Numbered from the stretch's first letter, positions 46,670 to 55,029 are shown. The stretch is DNA of 64,000 nt from Janthinobacterium sp. 17J80-10 (GCF_004114795.1 NZ_CP035311.1:124001-188000); one strand, 5' to 3'. Notes: generated by a model not told the origin, from the letters alone. Program-made: numbers and translations.

Positions 46670-47964
46670 GCCGCCTCCGTGTCGTTGAGCGCTTGCCAGC
46701 GGGCGCTGGTGAATTTTAGAAGTGCAATGCCGATCGCCAGCAGTGCCACCGGCAACAGCCACGTCGTGATGGCGCCGGGCAGCCAGGCGCGGCCGAACAA
46801 CTGGATTGCCGGCCAGGCGCGGCCGGCCACCAGCGAGAACTGGTAATCGTCAGCCATGAGGCGTTGCAGCAGCTCGACGGTGAACACCACGCCGGCCGCG
46901 CTCACCAGGGTGCCGGCAGTCCAGCCCAGCATGTAGCGCAACAGGGTCGCAGCGGATTGCTTGCTGCCCTGCCACCAGGCGACGATGCCCGACAGGCCGG
47001 ACGGCATGAACATCATGACCGCCACGAAAATGATGCCCTGGTACAGCAGCCAGGAGCGCGTGAGGTCGGAAACCGCGTAGCCGAAGAAAGTCATCACCGC
47101 TGCGCCCAGCGCCGGACCAAAGAACACGCCGACGCCGCCGATATAGGAATTGAGCACCACTTCGGAAGACAGGCGCACTTCGAACAGCGAATAGTTGGCC
47201 GCTTCGTTGCTCATGGCCAGCAGGCCGCCGGCAATGCCGGCAAAGGTGGCGGAGATCACGAAGACCATCACGCGCGCCATGTGCACGTTGTAGCCGAGGA
47301 ACTTCAGGCGGTGCGCATTTTCACGCAAGCCCAGCGTCAGGCGTCCGAGCGGGGTGCGCGTGAAGAAATACAGCAGGGCCAGCGATACCACTACCCAGGC
47401 CAAGGTCAGGTAATACACTTCGGCGGCCGAGCCGAAGGTAAAGCCCCAGGCCGGCATGCGCATGGAGGGCACGCCGGCTTCGCCGCCGAATACACTCTTC
47501 AAGTGCGGCGCCAGGGCATGCAGCAACTCTGCCAGCGCCAGCGTGATCATGGAGAAATACACGCCGCTGCGCTTGGTCGAGAACCAGCCGGCTGCCAGGC
47601 CGGTGACGGCACCACCGATGGCGCCGAAGACCGGCAGCAGCGGCGTCGGCAGCAAGCCCTGGCCGGAGAATGCATTCATCGCATGCAGGGTCGCGAAGGC
47701 GCCGATGCCGTAATAGGCGCAGTGGCCAAAGGACAGCATGCCGCCCTGGCCGGCCAGCACGTTGAAGGCGCTTGCAAACAGTGCCGCGATCAGCATCTGG
47801 ATCGCAGCATTGAGCAGCGTCGCCGACAGGAAGCCAGGCATTGCCACCAGCAGAAGCAGTAGCGCCGCCACCAGGATTTTCGGCAGCAACGGCAGGCCCG
47901 CGGGCTTCACCGCAGCGACTGGCGCGACGGCGACCTTGTCGAGCGAATTGTTTATCGTGTTCAT
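46666..47964 (-). CDS. livM: Branched-chain amino acid-type ABC transporter permease, LivM family
   Basis: Membrane permease, 432 aa, with about ten hydrophobic segments, starting after residue 25 with LLPKILVAALLLLLVAMPGF. Typical LivM stretches are GGMLSFGHCAYYGIGAFA, GRLTLGLRENAHRLKFLGYN and YIGGVGVFFGPALGAAVMTF. The C-terminal part (about 350-430) is longer than in Escherichia coli and adds two hydrophobic segments. The ATG at 47964 has AAAAGGA immediately upstream and overlaps the LivH stop (ATGA). Confidence 0.95.
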   Translation of the reverse strand: MNTINNSLDKVAVAPVAAVKPAGLPLLPKILVAALLLLLVAMPGFLSATLLNAAIQMLIAALFASAFNVLAGQGGMLSFGHCAYYGIGAFATLHAMNAFSGQGLLPTPLLPVFGAIGGAVTGLAAGWFSTKRSGVYFSMITLALAELLHALAPHLKSVFGGEAGVPSMRMPAWGFTFGSAAEVYYLTLAWVVVSLALLYFFTRTPLGRLTLGLRENAHRLKFLGYNVHMARVMVFVISATFAGIAGGLLAMSNEAANYSLFEVRLSSEVVLNSYIGGVGVFFGPALGAAVMTFFGYAVSDLTRSWLLYQGIIFVAVMMFMPSGLSGIVAWWQGSKQSAATLLRYMLGWTAGTLVSAAGVVFTVELLQRLMADDYQFSLVAGRAWPAIQLFGRAWLPGAITTWLLPVALLAIGIALLKFTSARWQALNDTEAA

Positions 47965-48902
47965 TCCTTTTCTCCCATCAGGCCGGACGGACGCACCAAG
48001 AGCACCAGCAACATCAGTGCGAATGGAATCGTCGCAGCCAGCGAAGATACTTTCAGCGTCAGCAAGCCGCCGACTTGTTGCGCCCAATTGCCGGCGCCGA
48101 CATACGCCAGCAGGTCGGCTGCCGTCAGGTCGACACCGACGGCAAATGACGAAATCAGGCCGATCAGGATCGACGCCACCATGGCACCCTCGAGCGAACC
48201 CAGGCCGCCGATCACCACCACGACGAACACCAGCACGCCCAGTTCCAGCGCCATGTTCGGATTGGTGGTGTAGAAAGCGCCGGCCACCGCGCCAGCCAGG
48301 CCGGCGAGTCCGGCACCGACGCCGAACACACCCATGAACACCAGCGGCACGTTATGGCCGAGCGCCTCGGCCATCTTCGGCCGGTAGATTGCCGAGCGCA
48401 CCACGATGCCGACGCGGGTGCGCGACAGCAGCAGGAAAATGAGGCCGAACATCAGGAGCGAAATGCCACCCATCATCACGCGGTAGAAGGGATAGTTGGT
48501 GCCGAACAGCTGGAACGCCGCGAAATTCAGCGAAGCCGGCACCTGGTAATTGACCGGATAGTTGCCGAAGAAAAGCTTGATGAGTTCGGCGATGATGAAG
48601 GACAGGCCGAAAGTCACCAGCAATTCATGCGCGTGACCGTACTTGTGCACGCGGCGCAGGAAGAAGCGCTCGACGACAACGCCGAGGAAACCGACGATGA
48701 TTGGCGCAATGATGATCGCAGGCCAGAAGCCGACCACCTTTTGCAGGCTGTACGCCAGGTAGGCGCCGATCATGTAGAACGAGGTGTGGGCGAAATTGAG
48801 CACGCCCATCATGCCGAAGATCAGGGTCAGGCCCGCGGAGACCATGAACAGCAGCAAGCCGTAGATGGTGCCGTTGATCAGCGATACGGTAAAGAATTCC
48901 AT
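47961..48902 (-). CDS. livH: Branched-chain amino acid-type ABC transporter permease, LivH family
   Basis: Membrane permease, 313 aa, with about eight helices. The LivH pattern is clear: INGTIYGLLLFMVSAGLTLI, GVLNFAHTSFYMIGAYLAY and VVVIGGLGSLEGAMVASI. It pairs with LivM. It begins 119 bases after the binding-protein gene, a gap that contains a stable hairpin, and ends in an ATGA overlap with livM. The start at 48902 has the usual short N terminus. Confidence 0.95.
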   Translation of the reverse strand: MEFFTVSLINGTIYGLLLFMVSAGLTLIFGMMGVLNFAHTSFYMIGAYLAYSLQKVVGFWPAIIIAPIIVGFLGVVVERFFLRRVHKYGHAHELLVTFGLSFIIAELIKLFFGNYPVNYQVPASLNFAAFQLFGTNYPFYRVMMGGISLLMFGLIFLLLSRTRVGIVVRSAIYRPKMAEALGHNVPLVFMGVFGVGAGLAGLAGAVAGAFYTTNPNMALELGVLVFVVVVIGGLGSLEGAMVASILIGLISSFAVGVDLTAADLLAYVGAGNWAQQVGGLLTLKVSSLAATIPFALMLLVLLVRPSGLMGEKE

Positions 48903-48979
48903 GACTTTTCCAGAATATGCGGGACAGGGAGTCCCGTTGCGCGCATGGCAGACATGCGCGGCAGGACTTTCACGTCGCG

Positions 48980-49005
48980 CGGCGCCGTGTCAGGTCACGG
49001 CGCCG
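48980..49005 (-). promoter_or_regulatory. Intercistronic hairpin between livK and livH
   Basis: CGGCGCCGTG and CACGGCGCCG form a perfect 10-bp stem around a 6-base loop, 17 bases after the binding-protein stop. No T run follows, so it is more likely an RNA-stabilising or partial-attenuation element that keeps binding-protein mRNA in excess. Confidence 0.55.
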
Positions 49006-49021
49006 CAGCGTTCACAACGCC

Positions 49022-50254
49022 TTAGGAGGGGCGCTGCATGTTGCAGGAGGCCTGCACCGGGTTGGCGGCGTCGGCAGCGCTGAAGGTCTTGACGACCTTG
49101 AAGCCCATGTCGGTGCCGTCGACCTTGAACTTGGCGCCCTTGTCGACCTTCGAGACGACCATCGGCAGCTGCACCTGGTGGTCAGCCGCGCGCATCGTCA
49201 CGTCACCCATCGGCCCGGTGATCTTGGCCTTTTCGAGGTTCTTGGCCAGTTCGGTGACATTGATGCCGTCGCCGGCCGGCTTGGTGCCCTTCAGGGCCAC
49301 TGCGAGCATCTGCATGCCGAAGATGGTTTGCGGCTCGACGTAGGCCGGATAGTGGCCGGTCTTGGCCTTGTAGTCATTGCCGAATTTCTCGGATTCCTTG
49401 TTGGCCTCGACGTTGTAGGTATGCGAGACATAGTGGCCCAGGGCGGTTTCACCGGCATTGCCGATATTGCCCGGCTGGTCCAGGAACACGGTGCCGAAGT
49501 CGGCGGTCAGGCCGGCAGCGCGCGTTGCCTTCATCAGCAGCAGCAAGTCGTTGGACCAGTTACCGGTCAGCACGGAGTCCGCGCCGCTGGCCTTGATCTT
49601 GGCGACGTAGGGCGCAAAATCCTGGATCTTGTTGACGTCATGCAAGGTGCTCTCGACCACGGCGTAGCCGCCGGCGGCCGCGTTGTCCTTGATCGCCTTG
49701 TCGACGTCCATGCCCCAGGAATAGTTCTGGTTCATGGCATAGACCTTGGTGCCCAGCGCCTTGGCTTCCTTCATCGCCGGCACCAGTGTCTTGATGCGCA
49801 TGATGGCGTTGGTGGTGAAGCGGAAGTGGTAGAAGTGGCACTTCTCGCCGGTCAGCTCCAGCGCTTCGCCGCCCATGTTCAGGTACAGCACTTCCTTGCC
49901 GGGGTTGCGCAGGTTGTGCTTGCGCACGTCTTCGGTGATCTGGCCAGCTACGGCGGACGAGGAACCCTGGATGATGATCTGGGCGCCCTCGGCGATTGCC
50001 GCCTTGACCTTGTCGGAGGCGCCGGCAGTGCCGCCCTGGTTGTCGTACTCGGCAACAGCGATCGGCGCGCCGTTCCAGCCGCCGGCCGCATTGATGCGGT
50101 CCAGTTCATATTTGATTGCAGTGCGGTACAGCAGGCCGGTCGAGGCTTGCGGTCCCGACAGTGTTTCCACCAGCGCGACTTTCAGCGGCGCGGCTTGCAC
50201 GGCACCTGCGGCAAACAGCGCGCAGACGGACAAGCTGATTTGTTTTTTGTTCAT
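49022..50254 (-). CDS. livK: Periplasmic substrate-binding protein of the LivK-type importer
   Basis: A 410-aa periplasmic binding protein. The signal peptide KKQISLSVCALFAAGAVQA is cut before APLKVALVETLSG. The body follows the type I periplasmic fold of ABC amide/amino-acid receptors (LYRTAIKYELDRINAAGG, VYAMNQNYSWGMDVDKAI and FGMQMLAVALKGTKPAGDG). Its gene context (SDRs, 2-oxo-acid complex) suggests a hydroxylated acid or polyol as ligand rather than leucine. A weak GntR-like site TGTCACACA lies 23-31 bases upstream of the start. Confidence 0.93.
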   Translation of the reverse strand: MNKKQISLSVCALFAAGAVQAAPLKVALVETLSGPQASTGLLYRTAIKYELDRINAAGGWNGAPIAVAEYDNQGGTAGASDKVKAAIAEGAQIIIQGSSSAVAGQITEDVRKHNLRNPGKEVLYLNMGGEALELTGEKCHFYHFRFTTNAIMRIKTLVPAMKEAKALGTKVYAMNQNYSWGMDVDKAIKDNAAAGGYAVVESTLHDVNKIQDFAPYVAKIKASGADSVLTGNWSNDLLLLMKATRAAGLTADFGTVFLDQPGNIGNAGETALGHYVSHTYNVEANKESEKFGNDYKAKTGHYPAYVEPQTIFGMQMLAVALKGTKPAGDGINVTELAKNLEKAKITGPMGDVTMRAADHQVQLPMVVSKVDKGAKFKVDGTDMGFKVVKTFSAADAANPVQASCNMQRPS

Positions 50255-50276
50255 TGAGATATCTCCATTATGGTTT

Positions 50277-50285
50277 TGTCACACA
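50277..50285. promoter_or_regulatory. Weak copy of the GntR-type operator before livK
   Basis: TGTCACACA differs by one base from the TGTCNGACA sites found in the divergent promoter at 51.3 kb. It lies 23 bases upstream of the livK ATG. A chance match is quite possible for such a short motif. Confidence 0.25.
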
Positions 50286-50384
50286 ATCAGGCGCGGCGGT
50301 AATACCGACATCAAACCTGGATTAAAAAAGGCTTGCAGTTCAGGGCGTCACAAGCCGCGTCGCACTACTTTGTTGAAACTCTGG

Positions 50385-51209
50385 TCAAATCAAGTTGAGG
50401 AACTGCGCCATGCGCTCGATCTGCACTTCCATCATGTGACGGCCAAAATGCACCGTCAGCCCACGTGCGCCGGCGCGCGCCAAAAGCGGCGTGACATCGG
50501 TTTTCATCACGGCCTCCGCCACCACGGCGCCGGCCGGCAAGTGGTCCGGCGAGAACGGCAGCGCGTCGCTTTCGTTCAGGCCCAGCGAGGTGGAATTGAT
50601 GGCCAGCGTGTAATCGGTCGGGGCAGCATCGGCCAGGTGCACCTGCAATTGCGGATGATGCGCGCGCAAATCCTGCGCCAGCTGCTCGGCGCGTTCAGCG
50701 CTGCGATTGTGGATACCAAGGGCGGCGATGCCCTGCTCGGCCAGCGCATGCGCGATCGCCTTGGCGGCGCCGCCGGCGCCGGCCAGATAGACGCGGCGCG
50801 CGGCCAATTCATGGCCTTGGGCCAGCAAGCCGCCGACAAAGCCGGCGCCATCGAAGTTGCTGCCGATCACACTGCGCGCGCCATTGCCCGCATCGGCAAA
50901 GCGCACGATATTGACGGCGCCCACGCGGCGCGCCGCATCGGAAAGTTCAGTGCAATGGGAAAGGATGGTTTCCTTGAACGGGATCGTGACGACCAGGCCG
51001 GCGAGGCTGCGAATGTGCGGCGCGGCGGCCATGAAACTGGCGAAATCCTGCGGCAGCACATGAAAGGGCACCATCACGGCATCCACGCCGCGCTGCGCCA
51101 TCAGTGCATTGAAGGCCTGTGGCGTACGCACATGGCCAATCGGGTCGGCAACGATCGCCACCACGCGCGTCTTGCCGCTGATAACACCTGTGTTGCTGGC
51201 AATCGCCAT
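50385..51209 (-). CDS. Shikimate dehydrogenase-like (AroE family) oxidoreductase
   Basis: A 274-aa NAD(P)-dependent dehydrogenase of the AroE fold. The lysine of TIPFKE (Lys79), GAVN (Asn100), NFDGAGF (Asp120) and the dinucleotide loop AGAGGAAK (143-150) are conserved. The N-terminal shikimate-binding SxSP motif, however, is replaced by HVRTP (26-30), so the carboxylate site is altered and it is probably not the biosynthetic AroE. Quinate, another cyclic polyol or an acyclic hydroxy acid are candidate substrates. The ATG at 51209 follows AGGAG. It leads the transporter/acyloin operon (130 bases to livK) and is divergent from the SDR-gntR pair. Confidence 0.85.
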   Translation of the reverse strand: MAIASNTGVISGKTRVVAIVADPIGHVRTPQAFNALMAQRGVDAVMVPFHVLPQDFASFMAAAPHIRSLAGLVVTIPFKETILSHCTELSDAARRVGAVNIVRFADAGNGARSVIGSNFDGAGFVGGLLAQGHELAARRVYLAGAGGAAKAIAHALAEQGIAALGIHNRSAERAEQLAQDLRAHHPQLQVHLADAAPTDYTLAINSTSLGLNESDALPFSPDHLPAGAVVAEAVMKTDVTPLLARAGARGLTVHFGRHMMEVQIERMAQFLNLI

Positions 51210-51312
51210 GCTGTCTCCTGGTTTGCGCCGCCATCCGTCCATACGGTGGCTGGTCTTTTGATTTTCTTGTCGGCAAGTATTTTGCGCTTGCCGCAGTAGG
51301 ATTTTAGCCAGA

Positions 51313-51342
51313 TGTCTGATAAGCTTTTAAACATGTCAGACA
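51313..51342. promoter_or_regulatory. Tandem TGTCNGACA operators in the divergent promoter
   Basis: TGTCAGACA (51334-51342) is a perfect odd palindrome and TGTCTGATA (51313-51321) is a one-mismatch copy, 21 bases apart centre to centre, two helical turns. Short odd palindromes of this form are usual for FadR-type GntR regulators, and one is encoded 0.9 kb away. The site lies between the AroE-like gene and the SDR-gntR genes. Confidence 0.5.
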
Positions 51343-51435
51343 AGTTGTGTGGCGATTCTACCCACGAGTTTTTAAGGTGTCAACCGCCCGTTTGTTCAGA
51401 CCTGAAAAAACCTATTTCAATCCGAAGGAGACAAG

Positions 51436-52179
51436 ATGATTTCATTTAAGGACAAGAATTTCCTGATCACCGGTGCTGCCGGCGGTATCGCCCGCGCGAC
51501 TGCGCGGCTGGTGGCGCAGCATGGCGCCCGCGTGGCGCTCAGCGACGTCAACCCGGCGGCGCTGGCGGCATTGCAGGCCGAACTGCTGGAACTTGCGCCG
51601 CACGCCCAGATCAGCGTGCATGCAACCGACGTCTCCGACGCCCAGGCTTGCCGCGCGACCGCACAGGCCGTGGCGGCGCGCTTTGGCGGCATCGACCACC
51701 TGGTGCATGCCGCCGGCATCTATCCGGAAAAACTGGTGGCGGACATGAGCGATGACGAATGGCACAGCCTCATGAAAATCAACCTGGACGGCAGCTTCTA
51801 CATTTGCCGCGCCGTCATCCCCTATCTGAATGAAGCCAGCTCGATCGTCACGCTGACGTCGGTGGCGGGGCAGCGCGGCAGCTATGCGCATGCCCACTAT
51901 GCGGCTTCGAAGGGTGCGCTGATCAGCTTTTCGCGCAGCCTGGCACTGGAGCTGGCGCCAAAAACCCGCGTCAACGCGCTATCTCCGGGTATCATTGCAA
52001 CGCCGATGACAAAAGACTTGCTGGCCAAAAACGAGCAAGCGCTGCTGCAAAACACCCCGCTCAAGCGGCTGGGCACGGCGGAAGAAGTTGCCGGCGGCAT
52101 TGCCTTCCTGTGTTCGCCGCTGGCCGGCTTCATCACCGCGGAAACGCTGCAAGTCAATGGCGGCCTGTATATCAATTGA
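51436..52179 (+). CDS. Short-chain dehydrogenase/reductase (divergent)
   Basis: A 247-aa SDR. TGAAGGIA (12-19) departs slightly from TGxxxGIG at the last position; ALSDVN suggests NAD. HAAGIYPEK, TLTSVAG, the catalytic YAASKGAL and NALSPGIIATPMTK are present. The start has AAGGAG six bases upstream. It is followed by the GntR gene 11 bases later, so the two are probably cotranscribed, and both are divergent from the AroE/transporter operon. It is likely a second polyol or hydroxy-acid dehydrogenase of the same pathway; the substrate is not readable. Confidence 0.92.
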   Translation: MISFKDKNFLITGAAGGIARATARLVAQHGARVALSDVNPAALAALQAELLELAPHAQISVHATDVSDAQACRATAQAVAARFGGIDHLVHAAGIYPEKLVADMSDDEWHSLMKINLDGSFYICRAVIPYLNEASSIVTLTSVAGQRGSYAHAHYAASKGALISFSRSLALELAPKTRVNALSPGIIATPMTKDLLAKNEQALLQNTPLKRLGTAEEVAGGIAFLCSPLAGFITAETLQVNGGLYIN

Positions 52180-52190
52180 TACCCCGAATC

Positions 52191-52907
52191 ATGAGAAACG
52201 AAACAGCACGCTTGCCGTCACATTCGCTGACTGAAGAAATCGTCGAGTGGCTCAACGAGGAAATCCGCTCGCAGCGGCTCAAGCCGGGCGACAAGTTGCC
52301 TAGCGAAAAGCAGTTGGGCGAACAGTTTTCCGTCAGCCGCTCGGTGGTGCGGGAAGCCGTGTCGCAACTGAAGTCGGAAGGCATCGTCAGCGCCCAGCAG
52401 GGGCGCGGCGTGTTCGTCAATGAACGCGGCTCGCGCCAGGCATTCCGCCTGGACGCCATGGCGCTGGATGATGCCCAGGGCCTGGAACATGTGATCGAGC
52501 TGCTGGTGACCATCGAAGCGGCGGCAGCGCGCTATGCGGCCTTGCGCCACACGCCGGCGGACTTGAAGCGGATCAAACAGGCGCTGGTCGGCATGGAGTA
52601 CGCCATCGTCAACGACAAGCTCGGCGATGAAGAGGATTATGCCTTCCACCAGGCCATTGTCGACTCCACCAAGAATCCGCACTTCCAGATGCTCAACGAG
52701 TACCTGGAACAGCACGTGCGGCGGCTGATCCGGCAGGCGCGCAGCAACACTGCGGCGAATTACAACAACCTGGTCGAGGCGGTGCAGGGCGAACACAAGG
52801 CGATCGTGCAGGCGATTGAAAAACGCGATCCGGCAGCGGCAGCGCTGGCGGCGGAAACGCATTTGCGCAATGCCGCCAAACGGCTGAACAAGTATCTGAA
52901 GGATTGA
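52191..52907 (+). CDS. FadR-subfamily GntR transcriptional regulator
   Basis: A 238-aa regulator. The N-terminal winged helix (10-80) has IRSQRLKPGDKLPSEKQLGE and VSRSVVREAVSQLKSEG with GRGVFVNE; the C-terminal all-helical FCD ligand domain (100-235) shows the metal-site residues in YAFHQAIVDSTKNPHF and EHKAIVQAIEKRDPAAAALA. FCD regulators usually bind hydroxy or keto acids and repress transport and catabolic genes. The start ATG at 52191 lies 11 bases after the SDR stop, with no clear Shine-Dalgarno sequence, so reinitiation is likely. It probably controls the divergent operon through the TGTCNGACA sites. Confidence 0.94.
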   Translation: MRNETARLPSHSLTEEIVEWLNEEIRSQRLKPGDKLPSEKQLGEQFSVSRSVVREAVSQLKSEGIVSAQQGRGVFVNERGSRQAFRLDAMALDDAQGLEHVIELLVTIEAAAARYAALRHTPADLKRIKQALVGMEYAIVNDKLGDEEDYAFHQAIVDSTKNPHFQMLNEYLEQHVRRLIRQARSNTAANYNNLVEAVQGEHKAIVQAIEKRDPAAAALAAETHLRNAAKRLNKYLKD

Positions 52908-52953
52908 GGCAAGGCTGACCGGCCGCAGGCGCGACAGTCAGCCGACGCGCGTT

Positions 52954-53871
52954 TTACTGCCGTGCGCCGAAGCGCGCGAACAGCCCTGCTGCCATTGCCT
53001 CGATTTCGTCGCGCATCGCCAGCTTGCCCAGCCAGGCGACCGGGATCGCCTCTACGCCGTAATAGGCGCCTGCAAGCTGCCCGACGATTGCCCCGGTCGT
53101 ATCGGCATCGTCGCCAAGATTGACCGCTTTCAGCACGGCCGCCTCGAAGCTGGCGGTCTGGTAAAAGCACCACAGGGCTGCTTCCAGCGAAGCCACGCAA
53201 TACCCCGTGCCGAAGATCTGTGCTGCATCTTTTTCAAGAAATGCGCCATCGGCCAGCGCGGCAATCTTTGGCTGCTGTGGCTTGAACAGCAACCCGTCCA
53301 GCAGCTTGTCGCGGTGGTGTCCCGCGAGCGCCCGGCTGATCAGCTCCGCAAACAGCTGGCAGCTTTCCACGGCTTCCGGCGCGCCATGCGTGGTGCGCGA
53401 ACTGTGGGCGGCGTAGGCATGCAGCGCCAGCGGGTCGTGATGGGCGAACAGCACCACGGGCGCGAGCCGCATGAGCGAGCCATTGCCGGCCGTATGCGGG
53501 TCGGTCGCACCGCTGTAGGGTTCGCGCAATCTGACAAAGCGTTGCAGGGCATTGCGCACGGTATTGCCGATGTCGAAACAGTCGCCTGTGGAACTGAGAT
53601 AGCCCCATTCCCACCAGTTCAGATAGCGGTTCATCTGGTCGGCAGGATCGAAGCCATCTTTGGCAAGCAGGCTCTCCGCCAGGCACAGCGCCATCGACGT
53701 GTCGTCGGTCCATTGCCCCGGCTTTAGCTTGAACGGCCCGCCGCCCACCATGTCGGTCACGGGATCGAAGGTGCCGCGCGGAGAGAATTCAACGGCGGTG
53801 CCGACGGCGTCGCCGCAGGCCAGCCCCAGCAGGGCGCCAAGATACCTGTCGCGCAAATCGGTCATGGTCAT
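52954..53871 (-). CDS. ADP-ribosylglycohydrolase (DraG/ARH family)
   Basis: A 305-aa, all-helical, Mg-dependent hydrolase that removes ADP-ribose from proteins or splits related compounds. The metal-binding motifs are complete: GLACGDAVGTAVEF (16-29), WTDDTSM (54-60), GNGSLMRLAP (129-138) and GDDADTTGA (253-261). Its ATG at 53871 overlaps the stop of the NadM-Nudix gene (ATGA), so the two are coupled. No nitrogenase or draT is nearby, so the classical nitrogenase role is unlikely; a role in ADP-ribose turnover linked to NAD is more likely given the partner. Confidence 0.93.
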   Translation of the reverse strand: MTMTDLRDRYLGALLGLACGDAVGTAVEFSPRGTFDPVTDMVGGGPFKLKPGQWTDDTSMALCLAESLLAKDGFDPADQMNRYLNWWEWGYLSSTGDCFDIGNTVRNALQRFVRLREPYSGATDPHTAGNGSLMRLAPVVLFAHHDPLALHAYAAHSSRTTHGAPEAVESCQLFAELISRALAGHHRDKLLDGLLFKPQQPKIAALADGAFLEKDAAQIFGTGYCVASLEAALWCFYQTASFEAAVLKAVNLGDDADTTGAIVGQLAGAYYGVEAIPVAWLGKLAMRDEIEAMAAGLFARFGARQ

Positions 53872-54914
53872 TCCGCAAGCAGATGCAGGAAGGTATCGAG
53901 GATATGGAAGTGGTCTTCAAAGAATTCCTCTTCCATCGCCGCCAGCTGGGCGATGGGCATCCAGCGCACATGGGCGGCGTCGTCGCCTGCTTGCACTGTC
54001 GGCAATGCCGCACCCTGCAATGCAAAATAATGCGCATGGGTGATGGTGCGTCCGCGCTGGCTGCGGTCCGGATGGTCGAATACCTTCACGTCACGCAGCG
54101 CCGCCAGCAGGATGGATGCGTCCAGCGCCAGGCAGGTTTCCTCGGTCAGTTCGCGCAAGGCGCTTTTCAGCAAGCGTTCGCGCGGCTCGACAAAACCGCC
54201 AGGCAGCGCCCACTGGCCCTTGCCGGGAAAGCCGCCGCGGCGAATCAGCAGCACGTGATTGGCGGCCGTGACCACGGCATCGACCGTGGAAAAAATCGGC
54301 GCATAGGGCGCCGCCGCCCAGGCTTTTTTGTAGTTCGCCACCAGCCGGTGTTCCTCGGCCAGCGCGACGTAGTCGGGCGACGCCATCCAGGACTGCAGGT
54401 TCGCGCGCACTGTGGACGGCACCAGGCTGTCGAGTGTGGCCAGCGCCTGCGCCGGGCTGGCGGCGTCGTACAGGATGGCGCGAATCGTCGTGGCATCGAT
54501 CCCGCCGGCATTTTCCGCGGCGACCAGGCGCCATTGCGGGAAGTGATTCAGGTAATAGCTGGAATCATCCTTGAAGTGGCCAACCAGGGCAATTCTTGCG
54601 CCCTGCGCGCCCTGGCCCGCCTGCCCTTCCACGGCGCGGCGCAAGGCGGCCGACCAGCGCGCGTCGTCGTAATAATCGCGCAGCGGGATGAATGCCACGC
54701 GCGCGCGCTCCTGCTCGGACAGGGTGGCGGCAATCATTGCCGCGCGCTCGCGCCAGGTAAACGGGTTCTTTGCATTCTTGGCGCGATGGGACGAACCCAG
54801 CACGACCGCGACCCGCGGGGCGGTATCCAGAGCACGCCGCAGCAGGAAAGCATGGCCATTATGGAAAGGCTGGAAGCGGCCGATCAAAACGGCAAGGTCA
54901 GTGGGATTGTTCAT
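53868..54914 (-). CDS. Bifunctional NMN adenylyltransferase / Nudix hydrolase (NadM-Nudix)
   Basis: A 348-aa two-domain protein. The N-terminal adenylyltransferase has GRFQPFHNGHAFL (12-24, with the HxGH active site) and SSHRAKNAKNPFTWRERAAM; it makes NAD from NMN and ATP. The Nudix domain (about 205-345) has GFVEPRERLLKSALRELTEE (240-259), a Nudix box with the catalytic RExxEE intact and its last glycine replaced by cysteine; it probably cleaves ADP-ribose to AMP and ribose phosphate. This fusion is known from Francisella and Synechocystis and recycles ADP-ribose into NAD. AGGAA precedes the ATG at 54914. Its stop overlaps the ADP-ribosylglycohydrolase start. Confidence 0.93.
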   Translation of the reverse strand: MNNPTDLAVLIGRFQPFHNGHAFLLRRALDTAPRVAVVLGSSHRAKNAKNPFTWRERAAMIAATLSEQERARVAFIPLRDYYDDARWSAALRRAVEGQAGQGAQGARIALVGHFKDDSSYYLNHFPQWRLVAAENAGGIDATTIRAILYDAASPAQALATLDSLVPSTVRANLQSWMASPDYVALAEEHRLVANYKKAWAAAPYAPIFSTVDAVVTAANHVLLIRRGGFPGKGQWALPGGFVEPRERLLKSALRELTEETCLALDASILLAALRDVKVFDHPDRSQRGRTITHAHYFALQGAALPTVQAGDDAAHVRWMPIAQLAAMEEEFFEDHFHILDTFLHLLAE

Positions 54915-55029
54915 GCGGACATTCCTGATGGTCTAGTCGTACTTTGCGGCGTTTGGCATCCGGCGGCCATGTCATGCACAAAATCGCCGTACTGCGCATC
55001 GCTTCCCGCCAACGGCATTGCAATCATAT

